Notes: generated from the sequence alone by a model not told the origin. DNA of 64,000 bases from Gracilaria domingensis (GCA_022539475.1 VCMS01000037.1:464364-528363), one strand, 5' to 3'; numbered from the stretch's first letter, positions 1 to 11,185 are shown. Numbers and translations: made by a program.

Positions 1-101
1 CGGATGAGGACTTCTGCATCTCGCGTTTAGAAAGGCCCCGGTGCTCCACAGCCGCGCCTCCCGTTTCCCCCACATTCCCTCTCCGTGGCGCATCCACCAA
101 C

Positions 102-860
102 ATGTCGAAGACGACGACGACGACGGCCACGGCCAACACCAACGCCACGACCAAACTGCTGCAGCTACTGGTACCGTTGCTGCTGCTGCCAACGCTGGCG
201 GCGGCGATGGCTGGCGATACGGATTTGTGTTCTTCATCCACGTGAACAATGCCACTTTGACGCAACTGCCGCGGCTGCCGTCGCGCATCCACCATGCACT
301 CAACGATTGACAGGTGCACATCGACTTCAAGTTAGCATCCACCTTGCCCTAACGCGCACATTGCGAGCTACTTGCAACCAACGCGGCCTAGGCACCAAAC
401 GTGCTGTGTTTGCGCGTGGACCTCACGAAGTACAACAGAATCTCCATGAGTTTCGACATGGTGGATTGCATGCAGCGGTGCTGCTGTGCCCGTGCCGCTA
501 GCGTTTCTTCAACAACTTCAGTTCCATCAATTACCCCCTCGTGCACGCGATATACCTGCGCCGCCTGCTTTCAACGTACGCCTCCCGCCACCTCAGCTTC
601 CTCAGACATAGCGCACACGTCGTGGCCGCGAACGCATGTCGCAAATTGTCACCAGGTACATCTCGATGTTGCACAGTCATTTGGCGTCGAGCTGGCGTGG
701 GTCCTGTTGCGGGAACTACTGGCGCGCGCGCAGTCCCTCCTCCGACTGGAGCGCCTTTTCGTTCGCCTCCAAGGAACGGAAATGGTCGTATCGCATCGCA
801 TGTGAGTCTTTTCTAAGCGCTCATCGGTTGCGAGCAGACTGCTCACCGCGTTCGATCTGA
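102..860 (+). other. possible decayed secreted-protein gene
   Basis: A 47-codon frame from the ATG at 102 has a Thr-rich start followed by a hydrophobic run (LLQLLVPLLLLPTLAAAMAG) that looks like a signal peptide, then stops at 243-245. Downstream, short protein-like stretches appear in changing frames, for example around 400-520 (VDLTKYNRISMSFDMVDC) and 540-620. This pattern suggests a coding sequence broken by frame changes, or exons separated by introns I cannot place. I do not recognise the family. It could equally be chance open frames in GC-rich DNA, so this is a weak call. Confidence 0.2.
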
Positions 861-873
861 CTCTGGACGTAGC

Positions 874-1650
874 CTAGCACTTATTCGCAGCGATCTCCAC
901 GTTGCAATCCGAGATGCGCGCCCTGCGCACCGTGCCAGAGCGCACTGCACCCACTATGGTGGAAGGACGACGGAAGCGACCAGCGGCTGCAGCGAGCTGC
1001 GGTGCGCGCCGCATCCCATGCTCATCCGCAAATTTTGCCGCTTCCAGGCTGGGAAACCCAGGGCACGCCGCCAACGAAACGTTCGTTCCCGTGGTAAGGA
1101 CACATCTAGCGTTGGTCGCCATGGGCGCACAGCGACCATAACTACCGATTACGACCCCAGCTTTCCAGCGCACTGGCCAGGCGCGCCGCGCGCCGGGTAA
1201 TTACAAATTACTATCCCAGCGTGTCGGTGCGAGGCGGGGGCCGTAACCTTGCGCAGTCCGCCGCGCCCCGCCAAATGCTCACGTGGTTGTATTCACCAAG
1301 TGCCGGTGCGTCGGTGGACTTTGCGCCACCTCCTCAGTTCATCTGCCACCCTCGCACCACTCTCCTACACCCTCCCCCGTCAACGCGCCCTTATTATCCA
1401 CCTCATCCGACCCTGGCGCGCCCGATCCATCCATCTCTTCCGAGCCCCCAACCTTCTTTCTTCCCCACTTTCGTTCTTTTCCTCCGCGAGATCAGCATGC
1501 CGTCGCCACCCCGAACACCTAACCCGGCCGAGCATACACTCTCTTCTTGCGTCTCCCTCAGCCTCCGTACCAAGACTCACACTTTCGCCACTGTACCAGC
1601 CCGCGCACCTCGCCACCACCATCGACGCCGTTGAGGCGTTGCATGCGACT
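874..1650. other. no gene seen; pyrimidine-rich tract
   Basis: No convincing coding sequence. From about 1320 to 1640 the plus strand is strongly C/T-rich, which makes proline/serine-rich frames that look artefactual. It may be spacer or promoter DNA between neighbouring minus-strand genes. Confidence 0.5.
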
Positions 1651-1681
1651 CCGGAGGCCGACGCGTGACCTTCCTCCCCCA

Positions 1682-2233
1682 TCAGTCCTTGAGGTCACTT
1701 ATGAAGCCGATCCACCTGTGGCACGCGTCGCAGGAACGCGGCTCGGCGCCAATTAAGCCCGATACGGAGCGAAGTACGTCCTTGGCGCTTAAGTCCAGCG
1801 TGTACGGCTTCTCCTCCAACGTGGCTTCCGTCGCCCCGCTGTCTTCCGTGCCTGGGCCAAACACCAAGCATTCCCTGCAAGCGCAGCTCACCATGGGCTC
1901 GTTCTCATCCATGTCGCCGACGCACTCCATGACATTGCACATGTCGCCTACACCGTATATGCCGTCGCTGCTGCTGTCAAATGATTCGCTGCCGCACCGG
2001 CTATCACCGGCGCCGCAATTATCGTCACCGAGGAGCGGCAACATCTCATTGCTGTGCAAGACGTTTTCTATGTTATGGTTAGCGCTTCTTGAAGCAAAGG
2101 ACACACCCCCATCATGATGGTGGCTGCACGCCATGCTTCCGATCCGAAGTCCCTCAGATAAGCCGCTGTGGGTCTGCTCACATTGTCGCAACAAATGAGC
2201 ATCAAGGTACGCATATTTACTTTTGACCCACAA
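1682..2233 (-). CDS. hypothetical acidic, Cys-containing protein
   Basis: A 183-residue open frame beginning MWVKSKYAYLDAHLLRQCEQ. It is rich in Asp/Glu/Ser in the middle and contains scattered cysteines (CACREC near residue 118, CDACHRW near residue 170). No known domain is recognised. Its composition differs from the low-complexity shadows nearby, so it may be a real gene or the last exon of one. It lies on the same strand as the 323-residue frame just upstream of it. Function unknown. Confidence 0.35.
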   Translation of the reverse strand: MWVKSKYAYLDAHLLRQCEQTHSGLSEGLRIGSMACSHHHDGGVSFASRSANHNIENVLHSNEMLPLLGDDNCGAGDSRCGSESFDSSSDGIYGVGDMCNVMECVGDMDENEPMVSCACRECLVFGPGTEDSGATEATLEEKPYTLDLSAKDVLRSVSGLIGAEPRSCDACHRWIGFISDLKD

Positions 2234-2373
2234 GGAGCATAACGAAGTTATCTAACAAAGACATTACTTTTTGTGACATCACTCTCGGCAAGGAAACGTG
2301 AATGTGGGTACTTGGGAATGTTGCAGTGAACGGTGAGGATGTCATACTCGCCACTCCTTTTTGTTCACTAGCA

Positions 2374-3345
2374 TTAACGACGGCCTCCTCGACCTCTATT
2401 TGTCAACCGCTTTCCAATGCCACCACGTCTTCTGCGTAGACCTGCACGTTGTGGACCAGAAGGGGGACGAGTGGTGTGTGATCCTATGGTACGTTGCCCC
2501 TGTTGCGCACTGGTCTCCGCTGGCACAATTGTCTGGGTCTCAGTTGTTAACGTTCTTGTGCTGCTATCTTGCAAAACATTATCTCGTGTATCATTCGTTA
2601 CTGGCATCCTATACGGTGGCGCTGGACCAGGAAGAATTTCATCCATCTCTTCCGAATGGTTCTCACCCGTAACATGCTCGGACTCCTGTTCCCTCGCCGG
2701 CGTTAATGACACTTGAGGCTCTGTAGCGTTTGTTGCTAAGTTCTGACGAACTTGATTGCGGTGTTCAGGAGTTGTCTCAGCGTCAATCTGCGTCTCAGTT
2801 GGTTCCGTAGATGCACTGCCTCCGTATTTTCGATCACGCCTGAGCGTTTCCTGTATCAGCATGTTAGCAGCCCACTGACCTTCTGCTATACGCAATATTC
2901 GAAAATGGCGCTCTATCTTGGAGCGCAGATCCACGACAAGCTGCGGATACTCCCGCACCAACGTCCTGTAAGTAAGCTTACCATCATCAGACACTTTGTG
3001 AACGGCGTACATGTACTCTCGAATGCATCTTATAGCTGCGCATACAAATTCCTCTGTCAAAGGAACGTTCTCAATGTACTGACGGGTCTGAAATGTTGCC
3101 ATCTTGCGGTTGAATATTTCACGCATTCTGCGCTGAGAACCTTTGCCCGGAGTGCCACTCTTATCGGAGCGCCGCGATTCCATCCGAGTTGGAATGGGAA
3201 GCACTCGCTCTTCGAAACGGGATGCATCGCCGCTATTTTGGGCAACTGAAGGAGTACTCTGTGTCGGAGGGTTCATTGTACGATAGCTTTGGTAGAATGG
3301 TTTGGCATGCAGAAGGTGATTCGAGAGGAGGGAAGGGACTCCCAA
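2374..3345 (-). CDS. CACTA-like element accessory protein (RGG tail)
   Basis: A 323-residue intact frame, divergent from the Tnp2-like transposase that starts 236 bp away on the other strand. The middle part (about residues 75-180) is basic and looks folded and helical (YIENVPLTEEFVCAAIRCI... QWAANMLIQETLRRDRKYGG). The rest is polar and disordered, and the end is an Arg/Gly-rich tail (RRRRGGIGKRLTNRGRGGRR) typical of nucleic-acid-binding tails. CACTA/EnSpm elements usually carry a second DNA-binding protein (TnpA-type) beside the transposase. The divergent placement and shared upstream region make that role plausible, but no sequence family is recognised. It could instead be an unrelated host gene. 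Confidence 0.5.
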   Translation of the reverse strand: MGVPSLLSNHLLHAKPFYQSYRTMNPPTQSTPSVAQNSGDASRFEERVLPIPTRMESRRSDKSGTPGKGSQRRMREIFNRKMATFQTRQYIENVPLTEEFVCAAIRCIREYMYAVHKVSDDGKLTYRTLVREYPQLVVDLRSKIERHFRILRIAEGQWAANMLIQETLRRDRKYGGSASTEPTETQIDAETTPEHRNQVRQNLATNATEPQVSLTPAREQESEHVTGENHSEEMDEILPGPAPPYRMPVTNDTRDNVLQDSSTRTLTTETQTIVPAETSAQQGQRTIGSHTTRPPSGPQRAGLRRRRGGIGKRLTNRGRGGRR

Positions 3346-3581
3346 AGCCGCAGTAATAGTATTGGGAATTTCGAAGGAATGCTCATCCGAGGTGGAAGGG
3401 GTTGAAGAAGGGGTGGTATTTAAACAAATTCAGCGGAGTACAGTTTCGTTTCGTTATGGCGGGAAGTTCGATGTTCAGAGTCCGAACTGGATACTACCTG
3501 TAAGTAACACCTTTGCTTCGATGCCGACGCGTGTTCGTTTTCTCACTAACAGTTTCACCTGGAGAGGTCTGGTATTGAACC

Positions 3582-6500
3582 ATGCAAGGGCGTAGACGTT
3601 TTCGCCAACACTTAGGCGTAAAAGAGGGACCGCTACACCACCTCAACCCTGTTTTTACTTCGGAACAGTTGGACACCAGTGAATCAAACAGTATAGCTTC
3701 CCGTGATAGCCATCATGCACGAAAGGACGCACATGATGCTGACAAATCACACTCTCTTCCTCCTACAGAAGGAGGATCACGACCCGTGAAGCGACGTCGC
3801 TTCTCTGCTGGACAAGGCGATCTAATTGAAACTTCTGAAGGCTTCATTGGGCAAGGTCCGCATCACGACAGAGATGCATCAGATCACGGTCCAACTATAT
3901 CATCGGAGCAACCTCAAGTGTTGCATATACCCAACCCTGTTGATGACAACGATCAAGATTCTAACGTTTTCAGTAATGAGGCTGTAAATAACGATGAGCA
4001 ATGTCATGTAGAAGTCGAATCAATGGAAAGCCACGAAAACGGCTCCACACCTGCAGATAGAGCACCAAATGACTCAGAGCACCGTAATGTCGATATTTCG
4101 GGAGGGCAGCTTGGTTCTTCTGTTCACCGCAATTATGAAGAACGTGTCGATAGTCATGAAAGTGAATGCTCGGAAGTTTCACAGCATCTTTCCTTAGCAT
4201 CATGGGAGCATACGATTGGTACAGCGCATAATCTTTCATATGCATTGACGGACTCTGTAAGGGAGGCCGAAGCCAAAAGACTGCTGAAGGTACTGCTCAT
4301 AGTTGAGAACGGGGGTTTATCTGAGAATCATGCTCGGAGTCTCCTTGCCACCAATGTTATTTCGTCCAGATTTAGCTATGACTCTACTGTCAACTTCATC
4401 GGGAGAAGAGCAGGCGTCAGAAGGTTTTATGGAGTAATGTGCAGAGAAGAACATGCTCCAGTTTTCGACAAAGATTTCAATAATGTGCCCTGCCCTAGTC
4501 GCAACTGTGGACTTTCGGTATCAAGCAGTCACAAATACTGGTACAGGCTAGTATCAGACCAGATCGGAGCGCTATGTCGTGAAAAGGACACTTTCAACTG
4601 TATTCTCCAGGGCTGCAGAGTGGCGTATGAAGCTATTGGTACTAACATAGTAAACGATACGGACCTCAAGGACTACTACAATTGACAATATTTCAGGGAT
4701 CGGTACGGAGAGCGCGTAGGATCATGGAATGCGGAACAAGATTTGCACGTCTTCCTATCCTTCTCTTCTGATGGAGTTGAAGTATTCAAAGGGCGAAGGA
4801 TGACAAGATCCTTGTGGCCGCTGATGTTTACTGTCCTGAACTACGGTCCCGATCGGCGTTTCAATGCATCAAATGTTCTCTTGTGTGGATTTGTACCCGG
4901 ATCTCATGACAATGATCTTTTTGACACATTTTTGATTCCATTGGTGAATGATATAAAATGTTTGGAGAACGGGGTAAGTATGGAATGCTATGACGGCAAA
5001 GTGAGAACAGTGTTCGTCTACTTATTATTCGTGACAGCAGACTGGCCTGCTGCTAGCAAGTTGCTGGGTGCTAAAGGACATAACGCCGAGCTTCCCTGTA
5101 GAAGGTGCTACAAGAAGGCTCGAAGAGCCCCAGAAGCTGGTACACATTTGTGGATGCTAAGCGAAGACAGGAATCATGACATAATGCGAAGATCTCGTCC
5201 TCTATTGGCCCCTCCTTCGAACTATATCGCCACAGAATGCCCCAGGCTGCGAACGAGTGCTAGCACCGCACTTACTTGGAGGCAGATCGAACTCGCACGG
5301 AGCAAGGCGGAGAAAGAAAGAATAATGCGGAACACAGGCATCAAACGGAGGCCAGTACTTGCAGCATTAGATATCGATGTTGTGAAATGTTCACCTTACG
5401 ACCCTATGCATCTCTGGCTTCAAGGGTGGGTCAAGCATTTGATATCTCTGTGCACCGGTTCTCACCCGAAGTGTATTAATAGTTCATCTAGTTATGTAGT
5501 ACGATCAGAGGACATGGCAGCTATAAACGTATCGCTGGCTGCTGGATATTACGGAATACCATCATCATGGGGAAGGCCTCCTGAATCATTTGCATATATT
5601 GGCGGGTACAAGGCGGAGGACTACATGAACTTTGCCCAGTATTATGGCACGATTGTTTTCAACAAAGAATCCATAGACCGAAGAATAACAGCGTTATGGT
5701 CTCTAACTGCGAAGGTGACGAATGTATTACTTGATACGAGCCCCACGATGGACGACGTCGGACGCATGGAACAGTGGTTAAGCATGGCGCATTTCCTCTT
5801 TGTCCAGGTGTTCCATACCAGTGACGCTGGATCCTTTTGTCTCACCCCCACTACACATGCAATTCTGCATCTTCCGCAGATGATGCGAGAATGTGGACCT
5901 CTTCGAAATGTTTTCCAGTTCCTAGTAGAGCGGGTGGCAGGTGTTATGGCAGATATAAGGAGATCTCTACAGCGCCCTGAAGCCCACCTGTTCCACAAGA
6001 CGCATACTATATTTGCGTTGCACATGTTAAATGATGGATTTGGAAGTAATCAGCAGTAAAATTCAGCGGATGCAGGGGATCAACTTTTCAGTTCCAATCA
6101 TTACCGAAAACATTCCATCGATTCCGGAATGCAGTCAGAATGTTGTATCTGCCTCACACTATGGCTCAACTCGCACTGCCTCTTCCGCAGAACCACCTAC
6201 AGGGCTGACTATAGTTGAAAAGAGCACAGAGGTGGCGGAACAGAACGAAAACATCAGATTGTGCAGTACGCTCAATCGCTACTGCCAATAACATGCTATG
6301 ATGTCAATGTGTGCAGGTTGCTCTTGTTTCCACGTGCTACAATCAAGTGCAACAATAGTTCATTGAGAATCGAGAGTCATACTGAGTTTCAAAGACGGGT
6401 GCGACAAGAACTTCACAGAGCGCGACAAAGGTGCTGGGTTGCAGCACATTTTGATCATGGAGGATGCCGTATCTCTCAGCGCTCTGAAACTTCACAGCAT

Positions 6501-6848
6501 TCATTTGAACTGTACTACGGGTGTGTGGACGAGATTTGGGAGGCACATATTTCTTATCGAAGACCGGGCCAGCAGATACAGCTCCAAAAGAAGCTTCAGC
6601 TCGTGCGTGTCAATTGGCAGTACGGACTCAATCTAGACACCCAGACTGGTCTTCCTTACATTCGTTTACAACAGAATCAGCGCCGGGGAACATTGCGCGA
6701 TACTCGCAGGAGCGTTGAGGATATATCGTGTATCAAGCGCTATGTGGGATACCTGGATTTCGACCTGCGTCGTGTCTTCCTTGATCCATTGCACTATCAA
6801 TTCGCCGCGTCTGGAAACTTATCAACTATTCTTGGTGGACTGCTCTGA
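3582..6848 (+). pseudogene. CACTA/EnSpm-like Tnp2 transposase, split
   Basis: This is a cut-and-paste transposase of the Tnp2 (Transposase_21) type. The N-terminal third is acidic and Ser-rich, with a basic patch (PVKRRRFSAGQG, residues 68-79). The core starts at about 4740 with LHVFLSFSSDGVEVFKGRR and continues with the fixed pattern of the family: NVLLCGFVPG, then FVTADWPAASKLLGAKGHN, a CRRC pair, and SPYDPMHLWLQGWVKHL. The C-terminal end (6480-6848) has FELYYGCVDEIWEAH and a WQYGLNLDTQTGLPYI stretch like the tail of fungal and algal Tnp2 proteins. Most of the gene is in one frame, with an in-frame TGA at 4683 and TAA at 6057; around 6060-6290 the better coding frame is +1. A 72-nt GTATGA...TTTCAG segment (4625-4696) would remove the first stop in frame, so short introns are possible. 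Otherwise it is a lightly decayed copy. Confidence 0.72.
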
Positions 6849-7084
6849 AGGACGTTTAGGATAGTTTCAAGGTCTCTACTAATAACTAGACACTGATTAG
6901 GTTTGAAGTCACGATTACTGGCTGGCGTGACGGAGGAACAGGCAAGCTGAGATTTACAGATATGGCAGTACCATTTCCATTGTAGTGGTTCCAATGTCGG
7001 ATACATGTACCAAGGAGCGAAATAAAAAAGACATTTCCAAATAGCAACCAGAATATAATTTCACCAAAAACCATTATATATAAT
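6849..7084. other. 3' flank of the CACTA-like element, no gene
   Basis: AT-richer spacer after the transposase. A small GTCACG/CGTGAC inverted repeat lies near 6908-6931. I could not find matching terminal inverted repeats for the element, so its outer limits stay open. Confidence 0.3.
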
Positions 7085-7378
7085 ACACAGATAGAAAGAT
7101 ATCATTGGGATATCATAGGAACATCAATATGTACCAATTATGGATATATACGGAGCATCACACGGGCATCACTTCGTACATCATACGAATATATTCCGGG
7201 TATCTACTGGGTAAATCAGGCGCATTATTTGCGCATCATTTACGGACATCTATTGCGTATCAGACGGATAGTTTTAGCGCATCATCTGCGCATCTATCAA
7301 ACGCCCTGACAAGCTCAAAATACACAGCAAAAATTATTTTACATCGGACATCATACGCATATCCGTCGGATATCAACA
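7085..7378. repeat. degenerate minisatellite, about 11-12 bp period
   Basis: Between about 7145 and 7300 the sequence is a loose tandem repeat with units such as CGGGCATCACTT, CGTACATCATA, CGCATCATTTA, CGGACATCTATT and CGCATCATCTG. Flanking stretches carry GATATCA motifs (7093-7103, 7366-7376). There is no coding signal. Confidence 0.5.
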
Positions 7379-7702
7379 TGCCTCACTGGGGTTTAGGATC
7401 CCCATGTCCGAATATATGTTCTTCACACACAATACTCGACATGACATCTTCACTGTGAACATCTGCCTTCTCCCTCGTCTGCGTTTGGCGCGCCTCCACA
7501 TTTGCCGCCGCATTCGTACGCTGCAAAGCCGTTTGTCATCTCCCCTGCCCCGCACAGCTACTCGCATCTCACGCAAGACGCGGCGCAGCGGCCGCCGCAG
7601 TCGGCCAGGCAGCCGCAGCACTCATAGCCGCTGCAAAACGGGTAAGATCGGCAGCAGCTTCATCTGCGGTGCGTGCGGACCTACATTCACAACTACCGGG
7701 CG
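7379..7702. other. GC-rich spacer, no secure gene
   Basis: A short GC-rich block rich in GCCGC. On the minus strand one frame (about 7455-7645) is Cys-rich, with FCSGYECCGCLADCGGRC, but it contains a stop and is probably compositional. This is the downstream side of the polymerase epsilon relic. Confidence 0.4.
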
Positions 7703-9309
7703 TCACCCAATCTCGCTGCAGTGCATACGCACACATACACTCTCTATTTCTCTAACCCTGTGTGCTTGTTCGCCGTTTGCTCTTTCGGAGTTGCACTGAC
7801 TGGTCATGTTCTCTCGTTTCAACATTGGACCGTCTCCACAGATCAGGTCTTGAACGTAATAAGCAGTATACAACTTTTGCGCTATTTCCATCAACTCCAT
7901 TTCAATTCCACGAAAATCATATGAGTTGCCACAATATTCACAGGCCCACAATAGCTTAATATGGCCCTGAACATTTTCGTCTTGGTCCTCCCTTAGTTCA
8001 TCAGTCCGGAACCTTGAATCTATTTCAACATCAAGATTAAGAACGGCGTTACAATATGTACAGATCACGTCCTGAAGAAAAACCAAGTCCTCTATGATCC
8101 GGTTGGGGCCAAGTAGAGGCCCAGAAAATATGATCCCGATTGATACGCTCTCGCCCAACAAGCACGTAGAGTGCTTGAGCGTGCACGTGCGTCAAGGACA
8201 TATTTCCAACAGGGATACCAGCGAATTGCAAGAGAAGTAGTTGATTGGGAAGCTAGTCTGTGATATCTGCTTACCTTGACAAGGCCGTCGTTGTAACTAG
8301 ATGCTCCCAACTAACTGGCAAGTAGATACCATCTTCTGCTTTATTTAGAGCTCAAATGAGAGGGTAGCTTCGAGTTGCCAGGATACATTCCTGAAGCGCG
8401 GAAAGCGTCTTGCGGAGATCTAATTTCTTTCCACTCGAACCAAACATGGCATTTGTCGCCATTGCTCTGTTCACCGCAGGCCATTGTGCAAGTACAATTG
8501 TCTTCAGACCTGCAAAACGTAGTTTGTTGGACAACCGTGGACCAAACAAAAGTATTCTGTGCAACTCAGCCCTAGCCTCTTGCCGTGTTCGCACTGCAGT
8601 TAATGTGAAGTTAGAGTCTAGTGATAATGCGCTCTTCGTCGAGTACTCGCCACTGTTCCCCTCTTCTGCTTCCCTTCTTACCTCCAGAATATTCTTTCCA
8701 TATTCTTTTCCCATTAAAACTCACACCTTCTGTTGATGTAACTACGACAATGTGCACAATCTTTGCGTCATGGGCGACAAACGCGTGCAAAGCACCAGAG
8801 TTTTCATCTACAGCATGTGATCCATAAAGAAATGCTTGGGGCAACACTGTCTCGGAAGACATACTTCGCTCTTCTCGAAGGTATGGGACAGTTTCGGGGA
8901 TGTGTGGAACGATGTAATCCAGATTCAGTCCCTTCCGCAGGAGTTGCATAGAGCTCATACTGGCAACAGCCGCTTTCCGTGGGGCGCATAAGGTGCCGAA
9001 GGTAAGAAGGATTTCATAATCTAACAGCCTTTGCGTTCCATACACGCTGTCAAGGCTTCCATCGTCTATTAGAAGTGAAGTTACATCCTTATTGCGTCGC
9101 TGGAAGCGCTTGTCGCAGACCTGAACACGAAAGAGATGGTGAAATGCCTGAGATCCGAGGAAAGTGACTCCACGCACCGTTCCGCAAGAAGCTCCTGGAA
9201 TGCCCGGAACGTCTGTGTTCTGCAAAGTGGAATATAGTCTGTTCGCTTTGGAAACTAAGCTAGTTTTGGGGCTATTTCTGGCGCGCGAGGGGGTAGCAGA
9301 GGCTGGCAC
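7703..9309 (-). pseudogene. POL2/POLE-like: DNA polymerase epsilon catalytic subunit, C-terminal part (relic)
   Basis: Read from 9309 downward, this matches the non-catalytic half (DUF1744 region and zinc-finger end) of the polymerase epsilon large subunit, the leading-strand replicase. The order of matches is LDSVYGTQRLLDYEILLTFG (family VYETQVPLLFRALVHLG), then LHAFVAHDAKIVHIVVV, then FTLTAVRTRQEARAELHRIL with TIVLAQWPAV (family GPTLIAVQS). After these come IPVGNMSL (family IPIGNLPE) near 8210, and finally VICTYCNAVLNLD, WACEYCGNSYDFRGIEMEL and AYYVQDLIC, the two CxxC pairs of the CysA/CysB modules. Between the IPIGN block and the first CxxC some 500 residues normally present are missing, at about 8090-8110. 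Frame changes occur near 8650-8710 and 8160-8340. The rest of the gene lies at 19.9-22.5 kb on the same strand and in the right order. Family assignment is firm; this copy cannot be functional as it stands. Confidence 0.82.
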
Positions 9310-9677
9310 TCAAAAAATTAAGAAATTTTGGAATATTAAATTCCATCTCGCGCAGTTTAGTTCTTGGGTCCCTTAGTTTTTGTAGAGGTTCTACTTCGCC
9401 GCACCACCCCATTCACTCTTTTTCGCGACCCTCTCTCAAAACTGCACTCGTGCTAGTTTGCCTTTCCATTTTCTCCCATGTTGCAATGCCAATCGCAACT
9501 CATCCCACCTCAATCATCCCATCACTTCTTCCCAGTCCACACCACCCCCGCTATTTACCCATTTCTCGCCCATCACGCGTTCGCTGCCTCTCTCTCCGTC
9601 TCCGCAAACGTCATTTTGTAGAAGTCAGGTGGACAACCCTCCCCCTTCTCGTATACCCGCCTCGCCCCAAAACGGCT

Positions 9678-10613
9678 TCAAATCCCTCCCATCCTTCTCT
9701 CCTCCTGTCCCCTCAGAATCCCCTTCGCAGTCCGCGCTACCTCCGCCGCACTCCTAAACCCAGTCACCACCGGAGCTCCGACTCCCTCCCGTGGCACCTC
9801 CTCCACCACCTTCTTCATCTCCTTACGCCTCTTCTTCAGACGGCTCTCCCCATCCCCAACCCCACCACGCTTTGTCTTCGGTGTCACAGGAGACCCCTTC
9901 TGCACCGCCACCCTTCCCACACTTCCCTTCTCCGTCTTTCCCTCCACACCTCCTTTCACCGTCTCCTCTTCCACCAATCTTTGTCTCTTGACCAGCTCCT
10001 TCACCTCCTTCTCCAGCACGTCCAACCTCTCGTTCAGAACCCTATTCTCCTCCCGCAACTCTCCAACCTCCCTTCCCGCACACTCTACTATCCCATACAC
10101 ATTATTTCTCATCTCCACTCCCAATACCGACAACGAATTCCGCAAGCTCGAAATCGCCTCAACCGAAACACCACTACCACCCCCACTCAGCACCACACCG
10201 CACATTTCCGTTACAATCTCCACAATTCCATCGTACAGTTTCTCCTTCATCACCAACCCCAACATCCCCACCCTCGCCTTCATCTGCCACACAAACCGCA
10301 TCTCCCTGTCACCCTCGCCACCCCCACTCTCTATCTGGTCTGGTCTCCAACCTCTAACTGACTCAGATGCACCACAGCCCTTCTCTCCATTGCGACACCC
10401 CTCCACCTCCAATTCTACACCCTTCTCCACCTCATCACCATCCCCTCTCCTCGCCTCACACTTCTTTCCTTCATCGGCCACTTCCTTCTTCTGCGAGATC
10501 CGACCAGCCGCCGTAATCACGTCCTCTTCCCGCTTTGATAACGGCGTCGGCGGTACCTCCTTCCCCTCCAACAGCGCCAACAGCTCCTCATCCTTCACGT
10601 ATGCGTTCGACAT
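9678..10613 (-). CDS. hypothetical Lys/Glu-rich coiled-coil protein
   Basis: A 311-residue intact frame starting MSNAYVKDEELLALLEGK; this ATG was chosen over one at 10709 because the upstream extension is non-protein-like. Residues about 45-100 are charged and disordered. Residues about 115-190 look helical. Residues 195-235 form a clear heptad coiled coil (ECAGREVGELREENRVLNER, then LDVLEKEVKELVKRQRL). Two basic nuclear-localisation-like clusters follow (TPKTKRGG and RLKKRRKEMKK). The coding strand is strongly purine-rich; the long proline-rich frame on the other strand is its shadow. No family is recognised. It lies in the 10.6 kb that separates the two polymerase epsilon pieces, so it may have arrived with that DNA. 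Confidence 0.5.
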   Translation of the reverse strand: MSNAYVKDEELLALLEGKEVPPTPLSKREEDVITAAGRISQKKEVADEGKKCEARRGDGDEVEKGVELEVEGCRNGEKGCGASESVRGWRPDQIESGGGEGDREMRFVWQMKARVGMLGLVMKEKLYDGIVEIVTEMCGVVLSGGGSGVSVEAISSLRNSLSVLGVEMRNNVYGIVECAGREVGELREENRVLNERLDVLEKEVKELVKRQRLVEEETVKGGVEGKTEKGSVGRVAVQKGSPVTPKTKRGGVGDGESRLKKRRKEMKKVVEEVPREGVGAPVVTGFRSAAEVARTAKGILRGQEERRMGGI

Positions 10614-10854
10614 CTTCAGAAGAAGAAGTAGTAGTTGGATCGAAGTTTTCGCTGCGATACAGTGCAATCGAGCGAAACTGTGCTGTCCACTCCCATTGTC
10701 CAACCACACGGGCTATATCCAGCACCATGATTGTCCCTGTTTCCCTCATCCCATTTCCCGCCAAAACATCTACTGTACACCTTCGCGCCTTCCACTGTTT
10801 AAGCGCCACCTCTCTGTCTCTTCTTCGCGCTCACATAATTCCCACCCACCTCGC

Positions 10855-11185
10855 CTCGACCGGCGATATTTTTCTCTTCCACCATAACCTCACTCGATGG
10901 TTATAGCAAAACAGGAAGATATCGCCAGTGGAGGCAAGCTAGGGACTAGTGATTGTACTTAGAGTTGCTCACCCTCTGTCTCGACTGGGGGCATGTTCTT
11001 CTTCCGTCACATCCTGTGTGGGTTGTGACAAAAAAAGAATATGTCACCACTCGACACCGGATGGGTAACAATGATAGCACGTGGAGTAGTTCATCCTCTC
11101 TCTCAGCGTCCACTGGGGATATATTGATGGTCTCTCATATCCTTTCCCGGTTGTGATACAAGAGAAATACATCTCCAATGGAGAC
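10855..11185. repeat. three tandem imperfect hairpins, about 126-bp period
   Basis: Three long inverted repeats follow one another: arms 10855-10889/10899-10933, 10980-11010/11025-11055, and about 11108-11140/11150-11185. Each left arm has an ACTGGGG- or GGCGATATT-like core. The spacers between them also match (GTGATNNNACNTANAGTT-like, just before each hairpin and after the last), so the units are diverged tandem copies. No reading frame covers them. They could be copies of a small inverted-repeat transposon or a structured RNA gene. Confidence 0.6.

Noticed and set aside
7455-7645. A Cys-rich minus-strand frame (FCSGYECCGCLADCGGRC)
   Set aside because: Contains an internal stop and is built from GCC/GGC repeats. 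It is not clearly linked to the polymerase zinc fingers next to it.
9450-10361. A 303-codon proline-rich frame on the plus strand
   Set aside because: It is the antisense of the purine-rich coiled-coil gene and has the composition expected of that.
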